The notes beneath the pieces are model-generated. The model did no database searches and was not told the origin of the DNA. It worked only from the letters and a program-made list of their open reading frames with translations. DNA of 46,580 nucleotides. It comes from Chthoniobacter flavus. GTDB taxonomy: Bacteria; Verrucomicrobiota; Verrucomicrobiia; Chthoniobacterales; JACTMZ01. The translations under genes and the position numbers were made by a program. The stretch lies in the NCBI GenBank assembly GCA_945871065.1, contig CAMBUL010000012.1:1-46580 (forward strand). The letters run 5' to 3'. The number at the start of each line of letters is the position of its first letter. Position 1 is the first letter of the stretch. This document shows positions 19,364 through 27,634 of this stretch, piece after piece.

Positions 19364-20485
19364 TTACAGTGAGCCTTGGCCGCGGCCCCAAAAATCGGAC
19401 AACGCATCGGCCGGCGCATCCACCGAAGCCCCCACCGGCGGCAGCGGTTCGGCAACATCCGGAGGTTCTCCGGCGGGCAGATCCGGTAAGGGCAGGGAGA
19501 GATCCGGTTCACGCGCGGCCGGCGGATAAGACAACTCCAAAACCGCGTCGCGCACGAAGGTGCGATTGCGGTAATCGCTGTTGAGTGGCGAGCGCAACTC
19601 GAGAAGCAGCGAATTCTCCCCCGGCAACATAAGATCGGCCGGGATGTGTACCGAGGCCCGGCGCCATCCGGCAAAAGTCACCTCCCGGCCCGGCAAGCCT
19701 AGATGACCCGGGTCCTCAAGGGTCGGAACTTCCACCGCGATCGGACCGACTTCCTGCCCGTTGACCACCAGCCAAATTTCCTGATCCAAAAAAACCCCAG
19801 CCAACGACGCTTCCAGTCGTGCCTGATCCGGAGCCTGCTCCAGTTCCGCGAGCAGCTCCAGAGAGGGGGTAAGCAACTCCGCTCCCTCCGTCAGTGCCGC
19901 GCGGACCACGCGGTCGCGCCATTCGTCGCGCAAAGCCGGACGGGGACCTCCGTCCACATCCGCTTCGGCCAAAGTGAGCCGGGAAGCAGTCACCACGACA
20001 GGAACATAACGCGCATCCGAGGAAAGCATGGTCCGCTCGGAAACCCATTCGAATTTCACACGATTGACATTCAATTTCGGCCCACCTTGAAGCAGGAGCG
20101 AACCGTTGCCGCCGAGACGCGAAGCACTGATAAGCAGAGGGCGCTGGTTCGGCACGCCGAGGTTCTCGCCAAGATTTTCCGTGAGCAATTCCGGGGTGCT
20201 TTGACCGTCCCGCAACCACTCGACGCGCAAGCCTCCCCCTTCCGTCTCATCGAAGACAAGATGCACGAGCAAGTCCTTGCCGGTCGGCGGAGAAAGATGG
20301 AAGGCAATGCGCGCGCCTTGACCCGGCGCCGAGACCGGAGGCCCGTGCATCCACGCCGGCAACGGTTGGGCCGCGTCAAAAGGAAGGTCGGCCGTGAAGA
20401 CTCCACTGCCACCGGCCCGTGCCGCGGCACAAAAAAAGACTACCGCAAGAGCAGCGGCCAGAAGGAGGGGCAAGCGGGCGTTCAT
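19364..20485 (-). CDS. secreted protein of unknown function upstream of the gsp genes
   Basis: A 373-residue protein with a clear signal peptide (about 1-24, ending ARA). I recognise no domain. Residues about 25-330 look like beta-rich extracellular sequence with few charged helices. The C-terminal 50 residues are rich in Pro, Asp, Leu and Ala and look unstructured. Its ATG overlaps the stop of the TPR gene by four nucleotides (ATGA), and it lies 121 nt before gspG on the same strand. A role as an exported accessory or substrate of the type II system is possible from context only. Confidence 0.72.
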   Translation of the reverse strand: MNARLPLLLAAALAVVFFCAAARAGGSGVFTADLPFDAAQPLPAWMHGPPVSAPGQGARIAFHLSPPTGKDLLVHLVFDETEGGGLRVEWLRDGQSTPELLTENLGENLGVPNQRPLLISASRLGGNGSLLLQGGPKLNVNRVKFEWVSERTMLSSDARYVPVVVTASRLTLAEADVDGGPRPALRDEWRDRVVRAALTEGAELLTPSLELLAELEQAPDQARLEASLAGVFLDQEIWLVVNGQEVGPIAVEVPTLEDPGHLGLPGREVTFAGWRRASVHIPADLMLPGENSLLLELRSPLNSDYRNRTFVRDAVLELSYPPAAREPDLSLPLPDLPAGEPPDVAEPLPPVGASVDAPADALSDFWGRGQGSL

Positions 20486-21372
20486 GGGCGGGAAGCAGGC
20501 TCTGGCGAGTCGGCCAATATGCTGGGATCAAGATAATCTTGGAAGAACGAATCTTGCAACATGGCTTGAAAAACTTCCTCCGGCAGCCGTGTTCTCGCCT
20601 CGCCCAAAAACTCCGCCGCCGCAGCATTATTGCCGCGCAGGAGCGCATCAGCCGCACCGAAAAATAGCTGCTCCGGCGGCCACACACCGTTGATAGCGTT
20701 CAACTTAAGTGGCGGATTGTTGGCCCGGTAGTTCAAGCGCAATCCGGCCAGCCCGGCCTTCACCGTGGTGACCAAAAAGCTGTCCGTCTTGGACACCCGC
20801 TCCAAGGCACGTCGGTAAGCATCGACGGCCAGCCCCGGCCGACCATCCGCACGATAATATTCGCCCATGATATAGAAAGGCATGGGATTGAAAGGGTCGG
20901 TCATCCGCGACTCCTCGAGTAGAGTCAAAATTCCCGCCCCCTGCGCCGCAACCGTGCCTTCGGCCCGCGATTTCTCGAGCAGGATCCATCCGCGTAAGGC
21001 CTGCGCATTGCTGATTTCCTCACCACTATCCACCGAGAGCCGCGCGGCATCGTCCGCCAACCCGTATTCCCCAAGATCCAGATAAGTGAGCGCAAACTGG
21101 TAAGCCAAGCCACGCATCGCCGCGTCTTGGGCCCGCACATCCTCCAACCGGGCCAATGCCTCGCGGTGGTTGCCAGCCAGACGCGCCGCCAGGGCCTGCT
21201 CCAAGAAACTCTTTGCCGCGGCACGCTGCTCGGGTGGCAGTTCGTTGACTATCACCAAGGGCGGCAGCTTATCCGTTTTTTCCGCAATAATGATGCCGGC
21301 CACTAGGGCGATTCCGGCCAACAGGACCACAACCAAACCGTAGAGCACCGAGCGCAGGAGCTTCAACCACAT
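20482..21372 (-). CDS. membrane-anchored TPR-repeat protein
   Basis: A 296-residue protein with one N-terminal membrane helix (about 6-29) and a soluble part made of helix pairs in tetratricopeptide style. One pair reads GNHREALARLEDVRAQDAAM, another GEYGLADDAARLSV, and another YYRADGRPGLAVDAYRRAL. TPRs mediate protein-protein contacts, so it may act as an assembly factor for the secretion system encoded downstream. The ATG at 21372 is preferred because a TTGACC-N17-TTGCAT promoter ends 7 nt upstream. The alternative ATG at 21381 would lie inside the -10 box. The gene is divergent from argD. Confidence 0.78.
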   Translation of the reverse strand: MWLKLLRSVLYGLVVVLLAGIALVAGIIIAEKTDKLPPLVIVNELPPEQRAAAKSFLEQALAARLAGNHREALARLEDVRAQDAAMRGLAYQFALTYLDLGEYGLADDAARLSVDSGEEISNAQALRGWILLEKSRAEGTVAAQGAGILTLLEESRMTDPFNPMPFYIMGEYYRADGRPGLAVDAYRRALERVSKTDSFLVTTVKAGLAGLRLNYRANNPPLKLNAINGVWPPEQLFFGAADALLRGNNAAAAEFLGEARTRLPEEVFQAMLQDSFFQDYLDPSILADSPEPASRP

Positions 21373-21379
21373 GCCCCCC

Positions 21380-21408
21380 ATGCAACCCGCAGCCCGCAGG
21401 CGGGTCAA
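21380..21408 (-). promoter_or_regulatory. candidate promoter of the TPR/secreted-protein/gsp block
   Basis: On the minus strand TTGACC (21403-21408), 17 nt, then TTGCAT (21380-21385). The predicted transcription start at about 21373 coincides with the ATG at 21372, which implies a leaderless mRNA. It faces the argD promoter in a 94-nt divergent region. Confidence 0.38.
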
Positions 21409-21430
21409 GCGCCCTAGTCCCGCTGTCCTC

Positions 21431-21458
21431 TTGCCAGTGCGGCCGCTCCCCCTAACAT
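21431..21458 (+). promoter_or_regulatory. candidate argD promoter
   Basis: TTGCCA (21431-21436), a 16-nt spacer and TAACAT (21453-21458) end 8 nt before the argD ATG at 21467. There is no Shine-Dalgarno sequence and almost no room for a leader, so the message is probably leaderless. Confidence 0.42.
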
Positions 21459-21466
21459 CGCGCATC

Positions 21467-22690
21467 ATGCCCGAGAGCCTGCAACCGACCACCGCCGAAC
21501 TTTATGCGCGGCACGTCATTGCCACGTACGCGCGCTTCCCGCTTGCTTTGGTGCGCGGCGAAGGAGCGCGGGTCTGGGATGAGGAAGGCCGTGCCTATCT
21601 CGACTTCACTTCCGGCATCGCGGTCAATACCCTTGGCCATTCCCATCCCGCACTGCAGAAAGCGCTCGCCACGCAGGCTGCCACGCTTGTCCACATATCG
21701 AACCTCTTCCTCAACCGTCCGCAGGCCGAGTTGGCCGCGCGGATCGGGGCGATGCTCGGAACCCCCGGAAAAATTTTTTTCTGCAACAGCGGAGCCGAAG
21801 CCAATGAAGGGCTTTACAAACTCGCTCGCAAACACGGTTCCGGACGCGGTCGCCACGAGATCATTACTCTGGATGGGTCTTTCCACGGGCGCACCCTCGG
21901 CGGCATCGCCGCCACCGGACAACTCAAGGTGAAGCTCGGCTTCGGGCCGCCCCTCGACGGATTCCTCAACGTACCCGCGCACCTCGAGTGCGTAGAGCAG
22001 GCGGTTGGCGCGCGCACGGCCGCCATCATGGTGGAACCGATCCAAGGCGAAGGCGGTGTGCGACCGCTTCCTGCGGAGTTTCTCCGCACTTTGCGCGCAC
22101 TTTGCAACAAGCACGGCATTTTGTTGTTTTATGACGAAGTGCAGTGCGGCTTCGGGCGTACCGGGCACTGGTGCGGATGGCATGCCACGGGCGCGCCGGA
22201 TGCGGTGCCGGATGCCGTCAGTTGGGCTAAAGGCATCGGCGGCGGCTTTCCCCTCGGCGCTTTCTGGGTGCGTGAGCCATTCGACGATTTGCTTGGACCC
22301 GGCACGCACGGCACGACCTACGGCGGCTCCCCCCTGGCCTGCGCCGCGGCAAAGGCCGTGTTTGACACCATCGAAAAAGAAAACCTCCTGGCCAATGCAC
22401 GGGATCGCGGAGCCCAACTTGCCGCCGCGGCGGGAAAAATGCCGCGTGTCCGCGAGGTGCGGGGCGCCGGACTTCTTCTCGGTGTCGAAGTGGAAGATTT
22501 GCCGCCGCTCGAAGGCGAGGAAGGCACGGTGGCCCTGCGATTGACCAAACGGCTGATCAAAGCCGGGCTTCTCGTTGTCCCGGCCGGCGAGCAGACGATT
22601 CGTCTTCTTCCTCCGCTCAACGTCACCGCCGCCGAGTGCGATGAGGCGGCAGAAATTCTCCACGGTGTCCTCGCCGATCGGCGTGGGTAA
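21467..22690 (+). CDS. argD: acetylornithine aminotransferase
   Basis: A 407-residue class III PLP-dependent aminotransferase. ArgD transfers an amino group from glutamate to N-acetylglutamate semialdehyde in arginine synthesis. Seen motifs are LDFTSGIAVNTLGHSHP, FFCNSGAEANE, IMVEPIQGEGG, LLFYDEVQCGFGRTG and the Schiff-base lysine Lys255 in SWAKGIGGGFPLGAF. Length and motifs are typical. The ATG at 21467 begins MPESLQPTTAELY and lies just after the promoter; the frame is open to 21371 but those residues are Arg/Pro-rich. argF follows 73 nt downstream. ArgD can also act on succinyldiaminopimelate in lysine synthesis in some bacteria. Confidence 0.93.
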   Translation: MPESLQPTTAELYARHVIATYARFPLALVRGEGARVWDEEGRAYLDFTSGIAVNTLGHSHPALQKALATQAATLVHISNLFLNRPQAELAARIGAMLGTPGKIFFCNSGAEANEGLYKLARKHGSGRGRHEIITLDGSFHGRTLGGIAATGQLKVKLGFGPPLDGFLNVPAHLECVEQAVGARTAAIMVEPIQGEGGVRPLPAEFLRTLRALCNKHGILLFYDEVQCGFGRTGHWCGWHATGAPDAVPDAVSWAKGIGGGFPLGAFWVREPFDDLLGPGTHGTTYGGSPLACAAAKAVFDTIEKENLLANARDRGAQLAAAAGKMPRVREVRGAGLLLGVEVEDLPPLEGEEGTVALRLTKRLIKAGLLVVPAGEQTIRLLPPLNVTAAECDEAAEILHGVLADRRG

Positions 22691-22723
22691 CGTGCCCGGG
22701 GAGGGAAACGGCTGATCCTGTAT

Positions 22724-22752
22724 TTGCCGCGATGCACACTTGCGGGTAAGCT
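22724..22752 (+). promoter_or_regulatory. candidate argF promoter
   Basis: TTGCCG (22724-22729), 17 nt, TAAGCT (22747-22752), then 11 nt to the argF ATG. The leader would be about 5 nt and GAAAATTCCC before the ATG has no Shine-Dalgarno. argF could therefore be transcribed independently of argD. Confidence 0.4.
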
Positions 22753-22763
22753 TGAAAATTCCC

Positions 22764-23666
22764 ATGAAGCACCTGCTCAATATCGAATCCCTCGACGCGG
22801 CACAAATCGACGGGATCCTGGCCCGGACGGCCGAGATGAAGCGCCTGCGCGGACCGCACCCCGATGCCCCGCTGGCTGGCGAATGCTGGGCTCTCATGTT
22901 CTCCAAATCCTCCACCCGGACGCGCATCAGTTTCGAGGTCGGAATCCGCGAGCTTGGGGGGCAGCCGGTTTTTCTTGCGGCAAACGACATCCAGCTCGGC
23001 CGCGGCGAACCCATCTCCGATACGGCACGCGTCATGGGCCGCATGGTGCAAGGGGCGGTCATCCGCACCTACGCCCAAGGCGACGTCGAACAGTTCGCGG
23101 CCTTGAGCGGCCTCCGCACTATCAATGCACTCACCGACCTTGAGCATCCGTGCCAAATTTTGAGTGATCTTTTCACCATCATTGAAAAGCGAGGCTCGCT
23201 GGACGGCCTCACGGTCACCTTCATCGGCGATGGCGACTGCAACGTGGCCCGTTCGTGGATTTGGGCCGCCGCCAAACTCGGTTTCGCCCTGCGCATCGCC
23301 GCCCCCGCCAAGTTCCAGCCACCGGCCGAACTCGTGCGCCGCGCGGGTGGGGACATCGTGGTTACCACCGACGTGCTCGGTGCCAGCACCGGCGCCGATG
23401 TCCTTTACACCGATGTGTGGGTCAGCATGGGCAAAGAGGATGAAACCGCTTTCCGCAACGCACAGTTTGGCGGCTACCAAATCAACCAAGCCGCAGTCGA
23501 TGCGGCCGGCGGCTCACCGCTGGTCATGCACTGTCTCCCCGCTTACCGCGGCAAAGAGATCACCGCCGACGTTTTCGAAGGGAACGCGCAGACCATTTTC
23601 GACCAAGCCGAAAACCGCCTACATACGCAAAAAGCCGTTCTCACCTTGCTCGAAAAGCGAGGTTGA
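22764..23666 (+). CDS. argF: ornithine carbamoyltransferase
   Basis: A 300-residue OTCase that makes citrulline from ornithine and carbamoyl phosphate. The carbamoyl-phosphate loop is FSKSSTRTR at about 46-54. HPCQILSDL, FIGDGDCNVARSW, YTDVWVSMGKE and the ornithine-binding HCLPAYRGKEIT are all present. The SMG motif after the DVW region distinguishes it from aspartate carbamoyltransferase. The ATG at 22764 is the start of the family-typical MKHLLNIESL. With argD it supplies two steps of arginine synthesis. It is convergent with dps, 20 nt apart. Confidence 0.95.
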   Translation: MKHLLNIESLDAAQIDGILARTAEMKRLRGPHPDAPLAGECWALMFSKSSTRTRISFEVGIRELGGQPVFLAANDIQLGRGEPISDTARVMGRMVQGAVIRTYAQGDVEQFAALSGLRTINALTDLEHPCQILSDLFTIIEKRGSLDGLTVTFIGDGDCNVARSWIWAAAKLGFALRIAAPAKFQPPAELVRRAGGDIVVTTDVLGASTGADVLYTDVWVSMGKEDETAFRNAQFGGYQINQAAVDAAGGSPLVMHCLPAYRGKEITADVFEGNAQTIFDQAENRLHTQKAVLTLLEKRG

Positions 23667-23686
23667 TCGCGACAGGGCCGTAGGCC

Positions 23687-24139
23687 TTACTTCAGAAAGC
23701 TCCGCAGCATCCAAAGAGCTTTCTCATGCGTCGTGATGCGCTGGATCATGAGGTCCTCGCTTTCCGGATCATTCACTTCGCCGGCGACCGCGCGCGCTTT
23801 TGCGGCATCGGCCACCACCTTTTCATGGCCGGTCATGAGGTGCTTCACATAGCTTTCCTGCGAAAGTGGAGCGGCGAACTCTTTCAGTTTTGCCGTATCG
23901 GCCAAGGCAGCGAGTCCGCCGATGGCGTAGGCGTCAAGGGCGCGGACGCGTTCGGCGATCTCGTCAACTGCGGCGAACATCTCCTCGTATTGCGCCTGAA
24001 ACGCGGTGTGCAGGGCAAAAAAGCCCTGCCCCTCCACGTTCCAATGGGCCAAATGAGTAAGCGACATGAGGGCATAGGTGTCGGCCAGCACTTGATTGAG
24101 GCTGTCGGTGAGATCTGTTTTTCCAGCGGTGATAGTCAT
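23687..24139 (-). CDS. dps: Dps family ferritin-like DNA-protection / iron-storage protein
   Basis: A 150-residue four-helix ferritin-like protein. The inter-subunit ferroxidase pattern H-x11-H-x14-D-x3-E is exact: His32, His44, Asp59, Glu63, within LAHWNVEGQGFFALH and DEIAERVRALD. Dps dodecamers oxidise ferrous iron with peroxide and shield DNA. The N-terminus is short without a lysine-rich tail, so direct DNA binding is uncertain. The ATG at 24139 starts the family region; the frame upstream is Pro/Arg-rich. A TAGGTT hexamer (24147-24152) 7 nt upstream may be a -10 box, but no good -35 accompanies it. Confidence 0.92.
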   Translation of the reverse strand: MTITAGKTDLTDSLNQVLADTYALMSLTHLAHWNVEGQGFFALHTAFQAQYEEMFAAVDEIAERVRALDAYAIGGLAALADTAKLKEFAAPLSQESYVKHLMTGHEKVVADAAKARAVAGEVNDPESEDLMIQRITTHEKALWMLRSFLK

Positions 24140-24167
24140 GCGACTGAACCTAACTGGCCGCGGCCGA

Positions 24168-24740
24168 TCACACCAGCACCCAGGCCATCCCGGCCGCACG
24201 GGCTGCTTCGGTCCCCGTGGCGGTATCCTCGAAAACAAGGCACGTTTCCGGGGCAAGACCGAGGCGGGCGGCCGCAGTGAGGAAGGGGTCGGGGAACGGT
24301 TTGCCGCGGTGGTAGTCCTCGGCGGTAATGACCACTTGGAAAAGCCCGCGAATATCCAGTACCTGCAAGGTTAGTTCAACCAGATCGCGGGGTCCACCGG
24401 ACGCCACGGCGAGCGGCACTTTTCCGTGAAATTCCCGCGCAAGGGCCACCACATCGTGCTTCGGTTCAACCTGTGAGATGAAATCGCGGTAGTAAAGCTC
24501 CTTGCGCTGGACCACGTCCTCGATCGCCATGCCAAGCCCGAACTTCGCATTGAGCCGGCCCACGATCTCCGCGGTGGGAACCCCGCCCCATTCGTAGAAA
24601 AGCTCTTCCGGATAAGATCCGCCGACATCCTCCATCGCCCGGCGCCATGCTTCGTAATGCAAATGCATGTTGTCCGCCAACGTGCCGTCGCAATCGAAGA
24701 TGAACGCGTGGAAGTCTCCCGCCGGCAATTCGAGAGGCAT
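24168..24740 (-). CDS. HAD-superfamily hydrolase, beta-phosphoglucomutase-like
   Basis: A 190-residue HAD phosphatase or mutase. Motif I is FDCDGTLAD (Asp16 nucleophile, Asp18), followed by a small helical cap domain. Motif II is VASGG, motif III is Lys in GKPFPDP, and motif IV is FEDTATG. This is the subgroup containing beta-phosphoglucomutase and fructose-1-phosphate/6-phosphogluconate phosphatases; substrate cannot be told from sequence. It begins 2 nt after the stop of the large TPR gene, so it is the last gene of exbD-TPR-HAD. The link to an envelope operon is puzzling. Confidence 0.88.
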   Translation of the reverse strand: MPLELPAGDFHAFIFDCDGTLADNMHLHYEAWRRAMEDVGGSYPEELFYEWGGVPTAEIVGRLNAKFGLGMAIEDVVQRKELYYRDFISQVEPKHDVVALAREFHGKVPLAVASGGPRDLVELTLQVLDIRGLFQVVITAEDYHRGKPFPDPFLTAAARLGLAPETCLVFEDTATGTEAARAAGMAWVLV

Positions 24741-24742
24741 GA

Positions 24743-27169
24743 TCAGGAAGAGGCGGGCGGCTTGAAATCCGGATAGCGCCGCTGCAACTCCTCGCGTGCG
24801 CGATCGGCATCGGCCGTGTTGTCAGCGCGGCGGTAGGCCTGCTCGGCCAAGACCAGCGCCTGCGGGGTGAGATCTTTTTCGTCGTAAAGAAGGGCGACAG
24901 CCATGAAGGCTCGCGCGGCATCGTCGAATTTATCCTGGGCAAACAAAGCACGCCCGTTGGCCAGCCGCGCCTCGGCGTTAAATCGGCCCTCGGGTTGCAG
25001 GCGCTGCGCCTCCTCGGCCTGGGCCTTGGCTGCAGACCCGTCACGCAAGGCGATGAGGACGTCGGCCATGAGAAGATGGGCGCGGGCCTTGAGGCGGGGC
25101 TCATGGGCTTTGGGCAGGATTTCGTCGAGCGTGGCGCGGGCCGCTTCGTTTTGTCCGGCCCCGAGTTGGGCGCGGGCCAAGGACATGCGCAATTCCGGTG
25201 ACGCCTCATCGCCGGCCGCGAGCGGGGCGAGAAAATCCGCCGCGGTGGCGTAGTCGTTGGCCTCCAGCGCCGATAGCCCCAACCACTCGCGCACTTCGGC
25301 CGGCGCCTTCTCCGGGCCGAGGGTTTTGGCTTCTCGTCCTGTCGCTTCGCGGTCCTGCATCTGGTAATGGCTGAGCATCAAGCGCAACGTGGCGCGTTCG
25401 CCGTATTTCCCGGGATCCAAAGCGCGTGCTTTCTCCAGCGATGCAATGGACTCGCCATAGTGGCCGGCATCGGACGCGGCGTAACCAATCCAGAAATGGG
25501 CCTGCGCGGCCGCTTTGGTCTCGGGATATTCGGCGAGGAGCCGCTCGAAGCCCGCCGCCATGTCAGCCGGACGTTGCATGTTGCCGAGGAGAAGGGCGCG
25601 CTGCGTCATGGCATCTTCCCGCTCCCTCGCATCGCGGTAGCGGTCGATCACCGCCTCAAAGTCGGCCAACGCCGCAATCTGGTCGCCGGTTTCCAGCTGC
25701 GCAACCGCACGCTGAGCATAAGCCGAACCGGCGAGTGGATGGCGCGGGTATTGCAGGAGAAAACGGGTGAGCACTTCCACCGCATCATCGTAACGCTTGG
25801 CCTGCAGTTGGCACCAAGCAAGCCGGTAGATCGCATCGGCGCGGTAGCGTTCCGTGCCACGCGCGGTGGATGCCTCACCGTAAAGTTCGGCCGCCTCGGC
25901 AAAGCGGTCTTGACCGAAAAGCAACTCGGCCTTGAGAAGTTCCGCTTTGGCCTGCTGGTCCTCCGATGACGACGACTGCAAAAAAGCCTCGATTTGCGCG
26001 AGAGAACGCGGATCTTGCTGCGCCACGAGGCTGACCAGACGGTGGAAGCCCGCATCGCGTGCAGCGGTGGATCCGGGGTGATCCACGACGAGACGGTCGT
26101 AGAGAACAAGCGCGCGCTCTTGTTCACCCATCTGCCGGCGGGCATTGGCCGCGAGGAGGAGCACATCCGGCTGCGCCTCGGCAGGGAGGAGGGGAAGGAT
26201 TTTATCGGCCGACTCTGCAGCCGCGGGATAATTCTCCGATTCGTATTCCAGGCGTACCAAACCGGCTTGCGCCGCCGCGCGCCAATTGGCCAGCTCTTGA
26301 TTGGCGGCTGCCATCTCGAGCAAAGGCCGCGCCGCCTCAAAGTCGCGTTGGTCTATGGCGAGCAGGCCGGCTTTGACCGCCGCACTGGTCCGGACAACCG
26401 GGTTCTGCGCCGTCTCGGCCAGACCACGCCACTGGCGCAACGCGCTATCCGTCAAACCGGCGCGCGCGTCGGCCTCGGCCAGATCAAATATGGCGCGCTC
26501 GCGGTAAGGGTTGTTCTCTTTCTGAGCGGCCACCTCACGGTAAGCGGACAGCGCCTCGACCGTGCGGCCGGCCGCCTCCAAAGCCCGTCCCTCGAAAAAC
26601 TTCGCGGCCAGCCGCAACTTGGCGTCGCGCACATGGTGCGTGGCCAGACGGAAGGAAGCGGCGGCACCATCGAAATCGCGCGCCCCGAACTGTATTTCGC
26701 CGAGGCGGTAGGCGGCCGGACCGAGAAATTCGCCGCTGTTGAACTCCGAGAGCAACTGACGGTAGGCCGCGGCAGAGTCGGCATTTCGCTTCGCGGCGCG
26801 CAAGCATTCGCCGAGCCGGAACAGCCCGGCTTGTCGGTCGATGCCGCGCGGGGCCAGGGCGAGGAACTCTTGATATTTGGGCACGGCCAGATCGTACATC
26901 TTCTGGCCGTAGAAAGCGTTGGCCTGCTCGAAAGTGCGACGCGCGGGGTCGTTCGCCAGATTGGAAGGCGCCGCGCGGATGGCCCCGGTACCATCCGTTG
27001 CATCAACCTCCGGTATGGTAGTCGCCGTGCCAGCGGGTGCCACGGGTTCCGCGCGGCGCACCTCGGGCGCGGCCTTACTGGTGACCGGTTCGGCGACGCG
27101 CACCTCGACGCTCTCCTGTGCGCAAAGCAAAAGGGGAAAGAGCAGGAACGGGACGAAGAAGCGCGTCAT
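24743..27169 (-). CDS. large secreted TPR-repeat protein, partner of ExbD
   Basis: An 808-residue exported protein. The N-terminal hydrophobic segment (about 4-16) followed by CAQES looks like a signal peptide. Nearly the whole mature part consists of tetratricopeptide-like helix pairs, for example YDLAVPKYQEFLALAP, AADFLAPLAAGDEASPELRMSLARA and KFDDAARAFMAVALLY. The N-terminal repeats around 75-150 resemble YbgF/CpoB-type periplasmic TPRs. The ATG at 27169 overlaps the exbD stop (ATGA). Pairing with a proton-driven ExbD/TolR homologue suggests a periplasmic scaffold in a Tol- or Ton-like envelope system. No enzymatic motif is visible. Confidence 0.8.
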   Translation of the reverse strand: MTRFFVPFLLFPLLLCAQESVEVRVAEPVTSKAAPEVRRAEPVAPAGTATTIPEVDATDGTGAIRAAPSNLANDPARRTFEQANAFYGQKMYDLAVPKYQEFLALAPRGIDRQAGLFRLGECLRAAKRNADSAAAYRQLLSEFNSGEFLGPAAYRLGEIQFGARDFDGAAASFRLATHHVRDAKLRLAAKFFEGRALEAAGRTVEALSAYREVAAQKENNPYRERAIFDLAEADARAGLTDSALRQWRGLAETAQNPVVRTSAAVKAGLLAIDQRDFEAARPLLEMAAANQELANWRAAAQAGLVRLEYESENYPAAAESADKILPLLPAEAQPDVLLLAANARRQMGEQERALVLYDRLVVDHPGSTAARDAGFHRLVSLVAQQDPRSLAQIEAFLQSSSSEDQQAKAELLKAELLFGQDRFAEAAELYGEASTARGTERYRADAIYRLAWCQLQAKRYDDAVEVLTRFLLQYPRHPLAGSAYAQRAVAQLETGDQIAALADFEAVIDRYRDAREREDAMTQRALLLGNMQRPADMAAGFERLLAEYPETKAAAQAHFWIGYAASDAGHYGESIASLEKARALDPGKYGERATLRLMLSHYQMQDREATGREAKTLGPEKAPAEVREWLGLSALEANDYATAADFLAPLAAGDEASPELRMSLARAQLGAGQNEAARATLDEILPKAHEPRLKARAHLLMADVLIALRDGSAAKAQAEEAQRLQPEGRFNAEARLANGRALFAQDKFDDAARAFMAVALLYDEKDLTPQALVLAEQAYRRADNTADADRAREELQRRYPDFKPPASS

Positions 27170-27582
27170 GATTCGGGTCGCCCAGTGGCAAAGGCGACAT
27201 TCCAAATGTTGGCCGTGCGGCAAACGTCCAACACCGCCACGATGTGACGGTAGTCGGTTGATTGGTCGCCGCGGAGGACCACCGCTTGGTCTGGATAAAG
27301 CTCGGAAATTTTTCGCAGGGTGGCAGTCAATTCCTCCGCCGACATTTCACGGCGATTCATCATGATCGTGCCGTCGGCTTTGACATTGATGATGACTTCG
27401 CCCACGGCACGCCGCGACTCCTTACCTTCCTTCGCCGTGGGCACCTTGACGTCCAGTTCGGTCTCGTAACGCGCGAAATTCCATGTGACCAGAAAGAAGA
27501 TGAGCAGAAGGAAGACAATGTCCACCATCGGCGCGATCTGAAACGCGCCGGGCTCGGGCACGGCCTGTTTGCGGAAGTTCAC
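27166..27582 (-). CDS. exbD: ExbD/TolR family biopolymer transport protein
   Basis: A 138-residue bitopic inner-membrane protein. The start MNFRKQ, then GAFQIAPMVDIVFLLLIFFLV with the conserved membrane aspartate (Asp21), and a periplasmic domain (about 40-138) are all typical. ExbD works with ExbB as a proton-driven motor for TonB- or Tol-type systems. The start is GTG at 27582: it yields the family N-terminus and lies 6 nt after a TTGGCG-N16-TATTTG promoter. The frame upstream is not protein-like. No exbB, tolQ or tonB gene is present nearby; leuB lies upstream and a TPR gene overlaps downstream. Confidence 0.88.
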   Translation of the reverse strand: MNFRKQAVPEPGAFQIAPMVDIVFLLLIFFLVTWNFARYETELDVKVPTAKEGKESRRAVGEVIINVKADGTIMMNRREMSAEELTATLRKISELYPDQAVVLRGDQSTDYRHIVAVLDVCRTANIWNVAFATGRPES

Positions 27583-27588
27583 GGACAA

Positions 27589-27616
27589 CAAATAGTGCGG
27601 GCAAAAACCGCGCCAA
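27589..27616 (-). promoter_or_regulatory. candidate exbD operon promoter
   Basis: On the minus strand TTGGCG (27611-27616), 16 nt, TATTTG (27589-27594), then 6 nt to the GTG start. It fits in the 52-nt gap after leuB and would give a leaderless message. It makes exbD-TPR-HAD a transcription unit of its own. Confidence 0.38.
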
Positions 27617-27634
27617 GCCAAGAACTTCGCGCCG

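Noticed and set aside
21452-23489. Minus-strand frames of 538 and 288 codons opposite argD and argF
   Set aside because: They lie entirely antisense to two well-supported enzymes and have no recognisable features.
24147-24180. Full promoter for dps
   Set aside because: TAGGTT at 24147-24152 could be a -10 box, but no -35 resembling TTGnnn lies 15-19 nt upstream, so it was not listed as a promoter.
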